Below, in pieces: positions 31,312 to 41,880 of a stretch of 64,000 nt of DNA. Source of the stretch: Pohlia nutans (lineage: Eukaryota; Streptophyta; Bryopsida; Bryales; Mniaceae); NCBI GenBank assembly GCA_022496805.1, contig CM040087.1, positions 15,583,501-15,647,500 on the forward strand. The letters are read 5' to 3'. Both the position numbers and the translations under genes were made by a program. Positions within the stretch are counted from its first letter, which is position 1. Every line of letters begins with the position of its first letter. A model generated the notes under the pieces. It was not told the DNA's origin. It was given only the letters and a program-made list of their open reading frames with translations, and ran no database searches.

Positions 31312-34300
31312 ATGGCGAGCCATAGTGACGTGGGAGAGGTGACGGCCGGGGTGGAAGCCGTGGGCCTGGCGGACGACGCCGGCCAGAACCTGAAGCTGGA
31401 CCAAGCCACATTCTTCCGCTGTGTGGAGAACGGCAACTTGTCGGCGCTCTCCGCTCTGCTCAAGAACAACAGGGTCGACATCAACGCCTACAACGACGAG
31501 GTACACCTTTCTTTTCGTTTAGCGACCTTTTCCGATCTTCAGCGTTGTCCTTACAGAACGCAAATAACGCAATCTATGTCACCAGAAAACGAAGCTTGGC
31601 CTTAGAGTTCGTTTATCTTGGTGATGAAGCTCTTACTTTCATTCTGAACCCTAATTGATTCTCCTCACGCTAGTTCACAGACTGGATCAGGAAGGAATTA
31701 GTTCTTAGGGCTTGGGGTTTGGTTGTTGCGTACTAGTTTGAAGGATAGTAACTGAATTATTCATGAGGTTGTGTCAACCTCCTAGTGTTTGCCTTTGTTG
31801 CCTTACTTTCCATCTATCTGTGAAGGTCATCGATCAGCGTCCTGCTTCAGTTAACTTCTAGGGTTCTGGTAATTAACCCAATTTGGGCTTAAGTGTGTTT
31901 TTTAGAAAGCCATATGGGGACTTTCTTTCTTTCTTTCTTTTTGAATTAACATAATTATTATGCAGGGTTCTTCAATGATTTTGAGTGGACCTCGTTTGAA
32001 TTATACTTTTCACAATATGATCAGTTTCGGAGGCTCTATGAATCCTTGATCTTTGATGGGGTTAATCCACGGTGACCAGAATGGTCACCATGTTTTCTTT
32101 AACAGGTCCTATAATTTGGACTTCCTCTTGTTCGAATTTATTTGTTTTTTGACCAACGTATGCAATTACTTTCACTAGTCCTAGTGGTATAAAATTTGGT
32201 CCCATCTGAATTATATTTTTCACGATATGATCAGTTTTAAAATTGTGAATCCTTGGTTAAACCTAAGTGAGTTTTGTGCTGGTTTTTTTTTTGGCAGGGC
32301 GTGACATCACTGCATTTGGCAGTGTACAAGTATGAGGAGACACGAAAACTTGAAACGATCAAGTTTCTGCTGTCCCACGGCGCCAATGTGTCACTCAAGG
32401 CAGCCGTGTTGCCATCTGCACACAAGATTTCCATCATCCGCCATGCCCAAACTGGCGAGCACGGCACTCCAGTGGAAACCAAGAAGGTCATCCTGGACCA
32501 GAAAACTCCTCTCCAGGTGGCTCTGGAGCTCAAATCCACGCTCTACCAAAGAGGTACTCCCTCCGTCCCAAAGTTATTTTCATGTTTGAAAGTCATGTTT
32601 GAAAGTGCTTTTTTAAGTAGGTCAAAAAAATACTTCCTTGTGGCTAATTTTATTTAGGTTGCAATGAACACATGCAATGTTCTTCAATCATTCTAGTGAC
32701 ATAATTTGGAACCTTTTTCAATCATGTTTCTTACAGTATGATCAATGAAATTGGCTCAAAGAAATACCTAGCAAACAAGTTGGACAATAACTTTGGGACG
32801 GAGGGAGTACTACATACTAGATCGAATAAATGCATGCTTTGTAATCTTACAGTGCATAATATCACAATCTTGAAACTTGCCTTGGAGTGACGGTGAATTT
32901 GCTGCCTAGATTTGCAACTTTACTTTGACGGTTGAAAAGGAAGGTATCTGGAATGATCTTTGATATGTGTCATTTAAGGCTTCAAAAGGGTCCCCAATTG
33001 CAAGGGCCAAGGATTCATGGTTTTAAAATGAGAAAGTAAATCGATCGTATTATGAAAAATATAATACAGATGGGACCAACTTCTATCATTGCATGTGTTG
33101 GTCAAAGAGGAAAGAAATTTGAATGAAAGGAAGTCCACATAGGACCTGCTCAAAACTACTAAGAAAAACGTGAGGCATGATTCGGGCTTCTTGGTCCTTT
33201 AGGGGTTAAAGAACTTACCATGTGTGTGTGCACCACTGGTTGACCTGTGCTAGCGCCTTGCACAACAGTTCTGATAGCAAAACTGTTTTGGGGAACGTAC
33301 ATGCATGCGTGCACCACCTTGCGTTTTATAATAGATACTCTCCGTCCAGGAATGATTGTCCTAGTTTTTGGCTCTTTTTTTTACAATATTTGTCCTATGT
33401 TTTATTTCGAACATGGGCCCTCTTCACTTCAAACGGTGTAGACAATGAAACACACTAGTATTTAAAATAGAAAAAAATAGTGACTGAAAAACTACACACT
33501 AGTATTAAAAATAGAGCATTTTTCGAGTACTGAGACGGCTTTTGTGGAAAAATAAATAAAAATGCGTTAAAGTTAAAACACGCCAAAAACTAGAACAGTT
33601 ATTTCCAGACAGGGAGTAGATGTTATGTGCTTTTCTTTTCTTTTTTTCTGGTTTTTGGGTTGTCTTTCTCCTCTTACGTAGAGTCTGGGTGTGTGTGATA
33701 GGCTGGGAGTACCGCCATTGGGACGCCATGCTGCTCGTACTAGCAGATGCCATTGTTGCGAAGCTCACTAGTGAAGGTGTGAGCACAGAAACAAAGCCTG
33801 AAAGGCATCCCTATGCTGTGATCCAGAAGAACTGGGCAGCGGTTTTTGAAAGTGGAAAACATGAGACAGTTGAAGTTTGGGCAGAAGACAAAAGCCTCAC
33901 TGTCCTTACGCTCCTCCTTGCTGGCGCATCACATGTAAATTGCTCTTCCTTTTGTATGTCAAAGTTTGTGCTACATCAGTGGCCACTGACTCAGTCATTG
34001 TTGTTATAGCATTGAATCAATGACCATTGTGTTGCTTTTGTGGCATTGACACACGACCAACTGAAACAACACAAACCTATGTTGGCAATCAGTGGGGTGG
34101 CATATGTTACAATTGGTGCTACATCAATGGCCACTAGTTCAGTCATTGTTGTTATAGCATTGAATCAATGACCATATTGTGTTGCTTTCAATGTCATTGA
34201 CACACGACCAACTGAAACAACACAAACCTATGTTGGCAATCAGTGGGGTGGCATAAGTCAAAATTGGTGCTACATCAATGGCCACTAATTTAGTCATTGT

Positions 34301-35927
34301 TGTTATAGCACTGAATCAGTGACCATATTGTGTTGCTTTTGTGTCATTGAAACACGACCAACTGAAACAACACGAATTTATGTTGGCAATCAGTGGGGTG
34401 GCAAATTCAAGATATGATGTTTTGATCAATGTACTTTCTCATCAGATTAGACATTGCACGCTCACACACTTACCTTACTCTTGGCAGATTCTGAGGCTCA
34501 ATCTTGAGAGTCCGGATGTAAAATATTCGAATAGGTTGGACATCAAGGAAGCGTCCTTCAATATCACCAAGGCCATGATAAAATTCCTCTACACTGGCAC
34601 GGTTGACGCAGATTTCCTTCAACACAGGGGCCTTGATCTACTTTCTGCAGCTCACAAGGTTAGCATCTTCATCTGTTATGATCAACAGTTAGCTTTCATT
34701 TCTTTTGAAAGTGCTTACATCCTTTTTTAGACCAATTTGCAATCTAATCTCTCCTTGTCAGGTACTTGACTGATTGTGCAAACTCATCAGTTCAGGTAGC
34801 AATAATTCTGTGTCTTAAGCGACATGAAATAGCTCAGAAATCATCAACTGTACACAAGTTAATGTTGCGTTTTCCATGGCAGTATGGAGTCAAAAGCTTG
34901 AAGTGGCTTTGCGAGGACTCAGTTCAAGCTACACAAGGTTTGTGCCTCGGATTAAAGATTCAAGTGTTGTAATGAAATTCCTGATCAAGCTGTGCTGCTT
35001 ACTTTACTTTCCTTTCCTTTTTGTAACCCCTAAAGGCCCAAGGACCCATGGTTTTAAAATGAAAAATTCAATTGATCATATTGTGAAAAATTTAATTCAT
35101 GTGAGCCCAAATATGAGTCCCAAATTGGGCTTCTTGGTCCTTCAGGAGTTAACCCCTGAATGTCCAACCGTCCAAAAAGTGAACGATGTACAAAATCAAT
35201 CATCCATCATGCACTTTTTGCAATAGATTTTTTTTATTGGAAGTTAGCTTCATTCATGTGATCCAATTAGAAAGGAGATGATTTGTGAAATTTTTATGCC
35301 TCATTTTATGTTGGAGCGTTTCACCAAAAAAATTGAAGATTTTAGTCTAAAGAAAAAAGCCAACTCATAAAATTAAGCAACCAAAAAATCTTCAAGCATC
35401 ACTGCACTTAGAGTATCACATTTCAACAAATTTCATCCACAAATTGTCAATACCTTATTCATAATCAAATCACAAAGGCGTTTTGAATTTTGAGTTTCAA
35501 ATTTTATAAAAAAAATATTGGTGATAGCAATCATAGATTTAACTGTATGGATAGAATCTAAAATTCATGATGTACAACTTTTATTCATACATCAAGTTCA
35601 AAACATCCCTCTTAGTTACATCTTTGAAATTCTCCAAATTTAATTACCGGGTGAGGACGTTTAGGGGTGAGGACGTTTAGGGGTTAAGCAATAACTTTTG
35701 AGAAAGTTATTTGTCTGACTCTGTCAATGTTTCCTTGTGTGCTAGAAAATTGGATCAAGCTTTTGAACACAGCCACAGAGTGTAACTCAGATGTGCTGAG
35801 TCTCAAATGTGCTGAATCGATCAAAGAAGTGATGGACAAACGACATGCAAAACACGTGGATTTCAGGAAGAAATTCTCAGATATTAAGAGTGCTCCTAAC
35901 CAACTCTTCCCTAGTTCCTTGGAGTAG
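31312..35927 (+). CDS. Ankyrin-repeat protein with BTB-like C-terminal half, six exons
   Basis: Exons 31312-31500, 32298-32553, 33702-33934, 34488-34658, 34883-34937 and 35746-35927 join to 361 residues with all phases consistent. The N-terminal half has ankyrin-type helices (DQATFFRCVENGNLSALSAL, GVTSLHLAVYKYEETRKLET with IKFLLSHGANVS, KTPLQVALEL). The C-terminal half has the second part of a BTB/POZ fold (SFNITKAMIKFLYTGTVD, LDLLSAAHKYGVKSLKWLCE, then a BACK-like tail LLNTATECNSDVLSLKCAESIKEVM). The usual first part of BTB (the SDV and HRxxLAxRSxxF motifs) is missing or strongly changed. Likely a protein-interaction adaptor, perhaps for Cullin-3 ligases, but without the full BTB that is uncertain. 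The introns hold two Stowaway-like MITEs, three TTAA MITEs and a tandem repeat. Confidence 0.8.
32557..32807. mobile_element. Stowaway-like MITE at the donor of intron 2 (ankyrin/BTB gene)
   Basis: Ends CTCCCTCCGTCCCAAAG and its inverse, TA duplicated at 32555-32556 and 32808-32809. The T of the splice donor GT (32554-32555) is the first base of the target TA, so the element starts four bases into the intron. Confidence 0.9.
32985..33204. mobile_element. TTAA-type MITE (subfamily 1), left end worn
   Basis: The right end CTTGGTCCTTTAGGGG is followed by TTAA at about 33205-33208; the interior (ggattcatggttttaaaatg, gaggaagtccaca-type sequence) matches 4064-4589 without its nested insert. The left end is degenerate. 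Confidence 0.6.
33338..33616. mobile_element. Stowaway-like MITE in intron 2 (ankyrin/BTB gene)
   Basis: Ends CTCTCCGTCCAGGAATGATT and its inverse type AATAACTG..CCAGACAGGGAG, TA at 33336-33337 and 33617-33618. Same subfamily as 26799-26981 (tcctagtttttggc inside). Confidence 0.85.
33968..34404. repeat. Tandem repeat, ~148 bp x 3, in intron 3
   Basis: Blocks beginning gtgctacatca-tggccact start near 33968, 34117 and 34266. Each includes gttgttatagca, cacgaccaactgaaacaac and ggcaatcagtggggtggca. Divergence between units is a few percent. Confidence 0.85.
35026..35148. mobile_element. Short TTAA-type MITE (subfamily 1) in intron 5
   Basis: Left end CCCCTAAAGGCCCAAGG preceded by GTAA (one change from TTAA); right end CTTGGTCCTTCAGGAG followed by TTAA at 35149-35152. 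Only 123 bp, the smallest copy. Confidence 0.6.
35153..35683. mobile_element. TTAA-type MITE (subfamily 2) abutting the previous one
   Basis: Starts CCCCTGAATGTCC right after TTAA 35149-35152 and ends GGACGTTTAGGGG before TTAA 35684-35687. It shares the single TTAA with its left neighbour. The interior (tggatagaatctaaaattca, aacttttattcata) matches the subfamily at 5849 and 41881. Confidence 0.65.
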
Positions 35928-37528
35928 ATGGAAAGTCATTATGTACTCTCGCCATGTGTCATAAACTCATGGGAGATTAATGGGACTGCGGATGGATACC
36001 TTAAAAATCACCCTTGGGCTGATTCGTCTTCACAGGTACTTGTGTGAAAAACCCTAAGCTCCTCATGTGTACAGCTTCCCTTTGCAGAATATTTCTGAGT
36101 AATAAATAAATAATCACCTCCTTGTAATTTCGTTCAATTGGTTATGGTTTGTGGAAATGTTATGTGTGCCAGCCTGCTTATTTAGGGAGGGACCAATGTT
36201 GGCCTACTATGGAATCTTTCTACAGTGAAACCTTGGATAATGGTTCACTCTAAATACAGATTCCTGTTTGAGGTCCATAATGTCTCTAATTCTTTCATTT
36301 TATTGAGAATCATGTAATGCACTACATAACCTTCAGTAGCCTCTGTGACTGTTGCCTTCCCCCAACGTAATGATGTGGGATATTCTACATCACATCAATA
36401 GCTATGGGGGCAAGTGGCATTAAGGAAGAGCAACTAATCATGGTGAACAATAATCGAAAGCACTCAGTCACAATTCAATAATGTCCTATATTTGTTTATT
36501 TGATTCAATAGCCCATTCAATTATAGATCACTGGTCACTAACAAACCTTCTTGAAGGCTATTGATTGTTATGTGGTAGGAACCCATTCTTGTTGCTTCCA
36601 ATTGTTTTTGAGTGGTTTCCGTCATTCTTTTGGTGCCTTGTCCTCACTTCCAAACGATTCCACTGCAATGAAACGTGAAAATGTTTTCATGTGTTTGGAT
36701 GGCACTTGCATTGTGAATGGCTGACTTTTCAATCTTGAGAAAAATGATCTTCATAGGAATAGTTTACATATCTTAGGTCCAACTTCCATGGGTGAAGTTA
36801 CTCACTAAAAGCTTGAAGACTTTGAAGAACCAAGTTCCACATTTCAAATTAGGTTTTTTTTTTGTTTTTTTTTTGTTTTTTTTGGACAACAAATTTCAAG
36901 TGAGCTTTTGAGAAAAAAGTGGTGGCAAAGTTGTCATGAAGTACAAAGGGTTCTCAAGCCCTTGACTTCATGGCAACTTCACTTATGCAAGTCCATATTA
37001 GTATGCACCACTTCATGGCAGGGTATGAGAAATTGTAATACCATTTTTCTATCCATTTTTGACGGTTAAACTAGTTGTGCATGAGTTTGAAGACCACCAA
37101 ACTTTTACACACCTAATGATGAGAGACCACTAAGTTCTTCCATACCTTATATCTATTTAGAATGATTAAATAGGAGTATATTATAGCAAAACACATGGTA
37201 TCTTGTTCAAACACAACTTCTCTTTTAGGATAACTCTAATGTTTAGTGATAGTTCACCTATCTTACTACTATTCACCGTGTGGTGGAAGGACCTAATTGT
37301 AACAAATCGCTTTTAGAAACTACAAATATTTTTTTAAACCATCTATTTGTGCCATAACTGTGACAATACTTGTACATATCAAAATTTTAAATGGAAGAGA
37401 TGAACTTACGTAGTGATCACAAAGTGGCACAAATAATCACATAGCACAGTGGTTTACTTTACATTATCCTTTTTTGGGGGTGTACAAATAATACTACCTG
37501 ATATTACTACGTATCAATAGTACCTGAT
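35928..37528. other. Intergenic with a half foldback element
   Basis: 3' side of the ankyrin/BTB gene. T-rich run at 36852-36882. From about 37063 to 37232 a half copy of the foldback family is seen (gacggttaaactagttgtgc ... aggataactctaat). No gene otherwise. Confidence 0.55.
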
Positions 37529-37607
37529 AAAAAAATATCGGACCATTTCACAATTTGTGCGTGTCCTCCTTGAGCAGGGGCTATGCTAATCTTCTCTGTA
37601 TCATTCC
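37529..37607 (-). pseudogene. U6 snRNA copy lacking the 5' hairpin
   Basis: On the minus strand the segment reads GAATGATACAGAGAAGATTA, GCATAGCCCCTGCTCAAGGA, then GACACGCACAAATTGTGAAATG and GTCCGATA followed by T7. This is U6 from the ACAGAGA box through the catalytic AGC-type region to the 3' terminator. The ACAGAGA box is intact. The first ~27 nt (5' stem-loop GTCCCTTCGGGGACA region) are absent, and there are substitutions in the internal stem-loop. It is best called a truncated pseudogene. Confidence 0.88.
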
Positions 37608-38585
37608 ATGGGTTGTGTTCAACTAAGGCCATCCATTGTTCGCTTAAAACTAGGACTAAAATCTCTCTACCATCACTTCCACCTCCTCAAGCTTTCAGGA
37701 GAGATTTCTGGATGAATTTCAAAGATTTCTGTTTCTGTGATCTGCAGAATTTCAGACGGTTTAGTTCTCTCTTCACTCGCTGTATAAACAGCCTAAACCT
37801 CTCTTTACTTATTGGATAAACAACCCAAACCTCATCTCCTTTCTCTACTTGTATAAACAACCTAAACCTCTAGTCTAATCTTTACTTTTTGCATAATTGA
37901 TGTAGGTTTGTCTTCTGTTGTAGATGTTTCATGTGCACGAATAGCATGCCATTCCTTGCATCTCGTTAGAAAATGTCAAAGTTCAGTGCAGAACAGTTCC
38001 TGGTGAGAAAGTACGTTGGTGTCCAGTTTCCGCCGTCAACCTTGAAGATCACCAGATTCCTCCTATGGTACTCGAGATGGTGGCTGAACAATATTGAACC
38101 AGGCCTGTGCTGAATCCGGACACATGTACCATCAAACTTTCGATTAATGGAGGGGTTCATATGAAAAACATATCCAAAGCAGCAGATAGCTGACTTGAGC
38201 TCCTGTACAATTGATTAGTATGAATTTTAAGCTGTCACAAATAGTGAAGACTCAAATGCTTTTATTAATATCCGAAGTTTCAGATACCTACTGAAATTGT
38301 CACCACGCTACGATAACCTGTAAGACAATGAATTTGGTCATGTTTGAGAACCCCTTTTGACAGAAACGAGTTCAGGCGAACAGGAAGCCAGAATCGTGCA
38401 TTGTCAATGCGTGCTGGGGTCTGTATAATACAACTAGTTAAGACCATCGTGAAATTTGATACTAAAATTACACACAAGCATAAGTACTGAGGGCGGAAGA
38501 CAGACCATACCCCTCTGTTCAGCGACCGAATACCATGACACACCTCTTACAACATCTTCAGAAAGCATTCTTAGCTCAAGCACGC
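37608..38585. other. Intergenic, no gene recognised
   Basis: Has a short degenerate tandem (cctaaacctct with tataaacaac, 37780-37885). A minus-strand open frame at 37966-38160 (64 codons) has no recognised domain; it could be a downstream exon or chance. Confidence 0.35.
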
Positions 38586-40364
38586 TCACACTTGCAGAGC
38601 CAACATCGACGGGAGAAGCTCCGACAGGTCCTGCTTCACTCTGTCCACCTCTGCGTTGGTCTTGTTTTTGAGGCTGTTTAAAAGCTCACGCATCTGCTCT
38701 TTGGCACTTAAGATGAGATCCACTACCTCCAGCCACTCCTTCTTCGCTGCGGCTACCTCTTCGGCACATCTTGCGGCTGCTGCCTCGTACTTTTGTTCCC
38801 AATGCTTCACCATTTCCTCGGCGTCTGCATCAGTCTTCTTCGCAGCAAGCTCTTTAGCTCTCACTTTCGCCTCGAGCTCTTCCCTCTCATTCACCACTGC
38901 AGCACAAGCCGCATCCCACTTCTCCTTGCTGGCTTTGTAGAGAGCCTCGACTTTCTTGATGGTGGCTATATTCCGAGACATGAGGTCCAGCTTCTCTTGA
39001 CGAGCAGCTTCGCACGCGTAAACTTCCTGTTTACAAGCAAGCGATTCTTCTCTCTCCTGATTCGTGTACCGTTTGCAGCTCTCCATGACCTCCAAGATGG
39101 CCTGCTTCAAACTACCAGGTACAGAGGTTACAAGAATTTCCTGTGGCAGAGCTCGTTCCAGTTGCAGTGTTACTTGCAACTGAGCGCCTGACAGTGACTG
39201 CCCTTCTGCCAAATTCGGTCTCAACCTTTGGCAGCGCTCGTTGTACTCAGCACACAGAACCTCCAGATCTTTCGCCTTGTCGGTGGATGCAAGCTCAAGG
39301 TCCCAAGCTGCCTTGCGCAGCTGCTGCTCCTTGGCCACGATAGGCTGGATGTTGACTTGAAGAAGATCCTCCTCTTTCTGCATGCGCTCCACTTCGGCGA
39401 GGTTGATTTCCTGAGCGGCCACGCGTGTACGCAAATCCTCAATGTCAGCTTGAATGGCCTTCTTCTCAGCCTTCATCGCAAGAAGATCCTCTTTCCGCTC
39501 ATTCAGTTTCTTCTCTGCGCCTTGCTTGTGCCACTGCAAACTAGTAATAATCTTGTTAAACTTCTGCTTGTCGCTCAAGAAGTCAGCCTTCTTCGCCTCT
39601 AAGCTTACGAGCGGGGAAACTTCCGTGGACAGCTTCTGCAGATGCTCCTCGACTTCCGACACTTTCAGCTTCGCAATTTTTTCCAAAACCTCGGCATTAT
39701 AATCCTCAAACTGTTGACGGAACGTGGCATTTAAACGGTCACACTCCTCATCGTCTCCCGCCAAGAAGCACTGGTAAGACTGACTCAGGTTTTCGAAATA
39801 CGGCTGCTCCCCTGTTTCGTCAAACGTTTGCGCGCCTTCACTTGATTCTTGATGTAAGAGAAGCTGAACAAGCCACACGAGAGCGGCAAGCAATCCCGGC
39901 CATGTATGGGGACTCCCAGCCGCGTACAATGCGCTCTTACTAATCTGAAACGGATACCCTAGCCTCTTAAAAACGACGGGAACATCCTCCTCCACTTTCC
40001 CCGAGAGCTTCATGTTCGGATCCACTTTTTGGAACAGAAACTGCACGATATTGAGAATGTCCTTGCTCGCAGGCGACACCAAAAGCTTCGTCGATATCGC
40101 GACATTGTACCCGTGCGTTAACAAGTATCCCGTCAAAGTCCGAATACACTCTTGTTGGAAACTGCGGTCATTGATAGGCCGAGGATCCGTCCGCGGCTGA
40201 GAGCTCTTCCCGCCGTGGAAGCTCGCCCGCCTCTGTAGCAACCCTGGCTTGCTTCCATTCGGCACCCCGGGCGGCAGATACGTCGACGACGGACCAACAA
40301 TTGACAACCTTCCTGACTTCCCTAACACTCTCGCCGGCGCCACGGCCGACACCCTCCGACTCAT
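38586..40364 (-). CDS. NDC80: NDC80 (HEC1) kinetochore protein
   Basis: A single uninterrupted frame of 592 residues if started at the ATG at 40364 (MSRRVSAVAPAR), or 601 from the in-frame ATG at 40391. The basic unstructured tail (residues 1-60) is followed by the calponin-homology microtubule-binding head: DRSFQQECIRTLTGYLLTHG, ISTKLLVSPASKDILNIVQF, VFKRLGYPFQISKSALYAAG, HTWPGLLAALVWLVQLL. From about residue 200 to the end the sequence is a long heptad-rich coiled coil (many Leu/Ala/Lys/Glu) that pairs with NUF2 in the four-subunit complex attaching chromosomes to spindle microtubules. No intron is needed in the coding region. No poly-A remnant or flanking repeat marks it as a retrocopy. 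Confidence 0.9.
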   Translation of the reverse strand: MSRRVSAVAPARVLGKSGRLSIVGPSSTYLPPGVPNGSKPGLLQRRASFHGGKSSQPRTDPRPINDRSFQQECIRTLTGYLLTHGYNVAISTKLLVSPASKDILNIVQFLFQKVDPNMKLSGKVEEDVPVVFKRLGYPFQISKSALYAAGSPHTWPGLLAALVWLVQLLLHQESSEGAQTFDETGEQPYFENLSQSYQCFLAGDDEECDRLNATFRQQFEDYNAEVLEKIAKLKVSEVEEHLQKLSTEVSPLVSLEAKKADFLSDKQKFNKIITSLQWHKQGAEKKLNERKEDLLAMKAEKKAIQADIEDLRTRVAAQEINLAEVERMQKEEDLLQVNIQPIVAKEQQLRKAAWDLELASTDKAKDLEVLCAEYNERCQRLRPNLAEGQSLSGAQLQVTLQLERALPQEILVTSVPGSLKQAILEVMESCKRYTNQEREESLACKQEVYACEAARQEKLDLMSRNIATIKKVEALYKASKEKWDAACAAVVNEREELEAKVRAKELAAKKTDADAEEMVKHWEQKYEAAAARCAEEVAAAKKEWLEVVDLILSAKEQMRELLNSLKNKTNAEVDRVKQDLSELLPSMLALQV

Positions 40365-40391
40365 CGCTAACCACTCATCCAACTTCCACAC

Positions 40392-41682
40392 TCTTCTTCT
40401 TCACTTTCTAAAACAACATTCCAACGTAAAAGCGCATCATACAAACTCACCGCACCATGTAACTGCGACATATAACTTCAAATTGCTGCATCAGAAGCTC
40501 CGAAAAAACGCTCCGCCCGCGCCATAGACAAAGCTTATGCACAGTTTCGTCAATTACGCCGTTGTTTACAGGCAACTGGATACTTCGATTCGGACAACGC
40601 ACTTCTGCAACATGACGATCGAGAGTCTAGGGTTTCGATCCAGCTTCACGCAAATCTTTGGACGAGCAAAATCTGGCGAATTCAAAATGGTGCAATGGCT
40701 CTCAAACTTCGAGACTACCATTCAAAGTTTCAAACGGTCGGAGCGGGAAATCGTGCCTGGGTATCAATAGTCAAGGCAAGGGTGTCAATAGGCACGGCAA
40801 GGTATCAATTCAACATACGGTTCTCGTTGTTTTTTCTGTAGCATACGGTTCTCGTTATTTTTTCTCTTGCCACTCCTATACACATAAAATTCAGTAGCAT
40901 GCACTAATCCTAAAACCACCAACTTAAGCAGTGTGGCCTATTTTTGACAGTGCTAAATTCGAAAAAAAAAAATGCCCGCATTTGAAATAGGTTTTGATGA
41001 GGATTGCAAAAATTCGCAACATCTACTTCGCATTTGTCAATTTTATATAAAATTCCAAAGTGGAAAGTAACCTTTGACCCAAATCAAACCTCTAGGTTTC
41101 TCCATGTCCACACCATGTGGTACTAACTTCACTCATAATGATGCCCAAAACCACCAACTATTTCTTCGGAGTGCTTGCCATGCCATTCGTCGAATTGAAC
41201 AGTGAAATTCGTGGTTTTGAGTCTCAACTGTGGTGGCCCCAAGAAAGGTCTACGGTCATAATTGGGAGAGGTGGTGGTTTTAGGACATCCTACCTTATCT
41301 TTGGTTTGGCTCTACAATACATGGTGTGGAATATTCCACACCCAACAATACTCCATCAGTAGCCAAGTGAACATGGGGAGGCTTTAGGTGATGACTAGAA
41401 TGTATGAAAGAAAGGCAATGGACATGAAGGCTATTGAATGTTGTGCAATACTGTATTTGGTTGTCAGGACTAGCAAAAATTATTCTAAGAGGAAGAACCC
41501 CAATCTTTAGTAAAAAAAATTTCAAAAAGAATTCATTTTCTATGGTGGAAAAAAGAATTTCGAAAAATATTCATAAAATTTGGCATTTATTGAAAAGGAA
41601 TTTCTGAAAAATAATAATATTTGGCATGAGATGTTGACCATGACAATTGGGTATTGTATCACATTATATGTTCACTCATCAA
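40392..41682. other. Intergenic upstream of NDC80
   Basis: The first few hundred bases should include the NDC80 promoter; no clear TATA box was identified. Nothing else recognised up to the SINE copy at 41683. Confidence 0.4.
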
Positions 41683-41827
41683 AAGATAGAATAATCCCAC
41701 ACGTGCAGGTGCAAGTACCTCGTTAGATTTGAACCCGCCTTGTCGCTGGGCACCGGGTCATTGACATAACGAACGGACACTAGTTATTCACGCCGGCCTT
41801 GAAATAGAGTCGGAGTTTCTATCTACC
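41683..41827 (-). mobile_element. SINE-like retroposon, 145 bp, minus orientation
   Basis: Flanked by the exact 12-bp duplication TTCACTCATCAA (41671-41682 and 41828-41839). On the minus strand it starts GGTAGATAGAAACTCCGACT, carries aaggccggcgtgaataa and a box B-like GGGTTCAAATC, and ends T-rich (ATTCTATCTTTT). The 5' part is shared with 49853-49912 and 59157-59461. Confidence 0.75.
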
Positions 41828-41880
41828 TTCACTCATCAACCCCTACAGTAACTATACCTTAAAGCAAGCATATACTTTAA

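Noticed and set aside
37529..37607. Functional U6 snRNA gene
   Set aside because: The 5' stem-loop is missing and several conserved positions are changed; no USE/TATA arrangement was recognised upstream.
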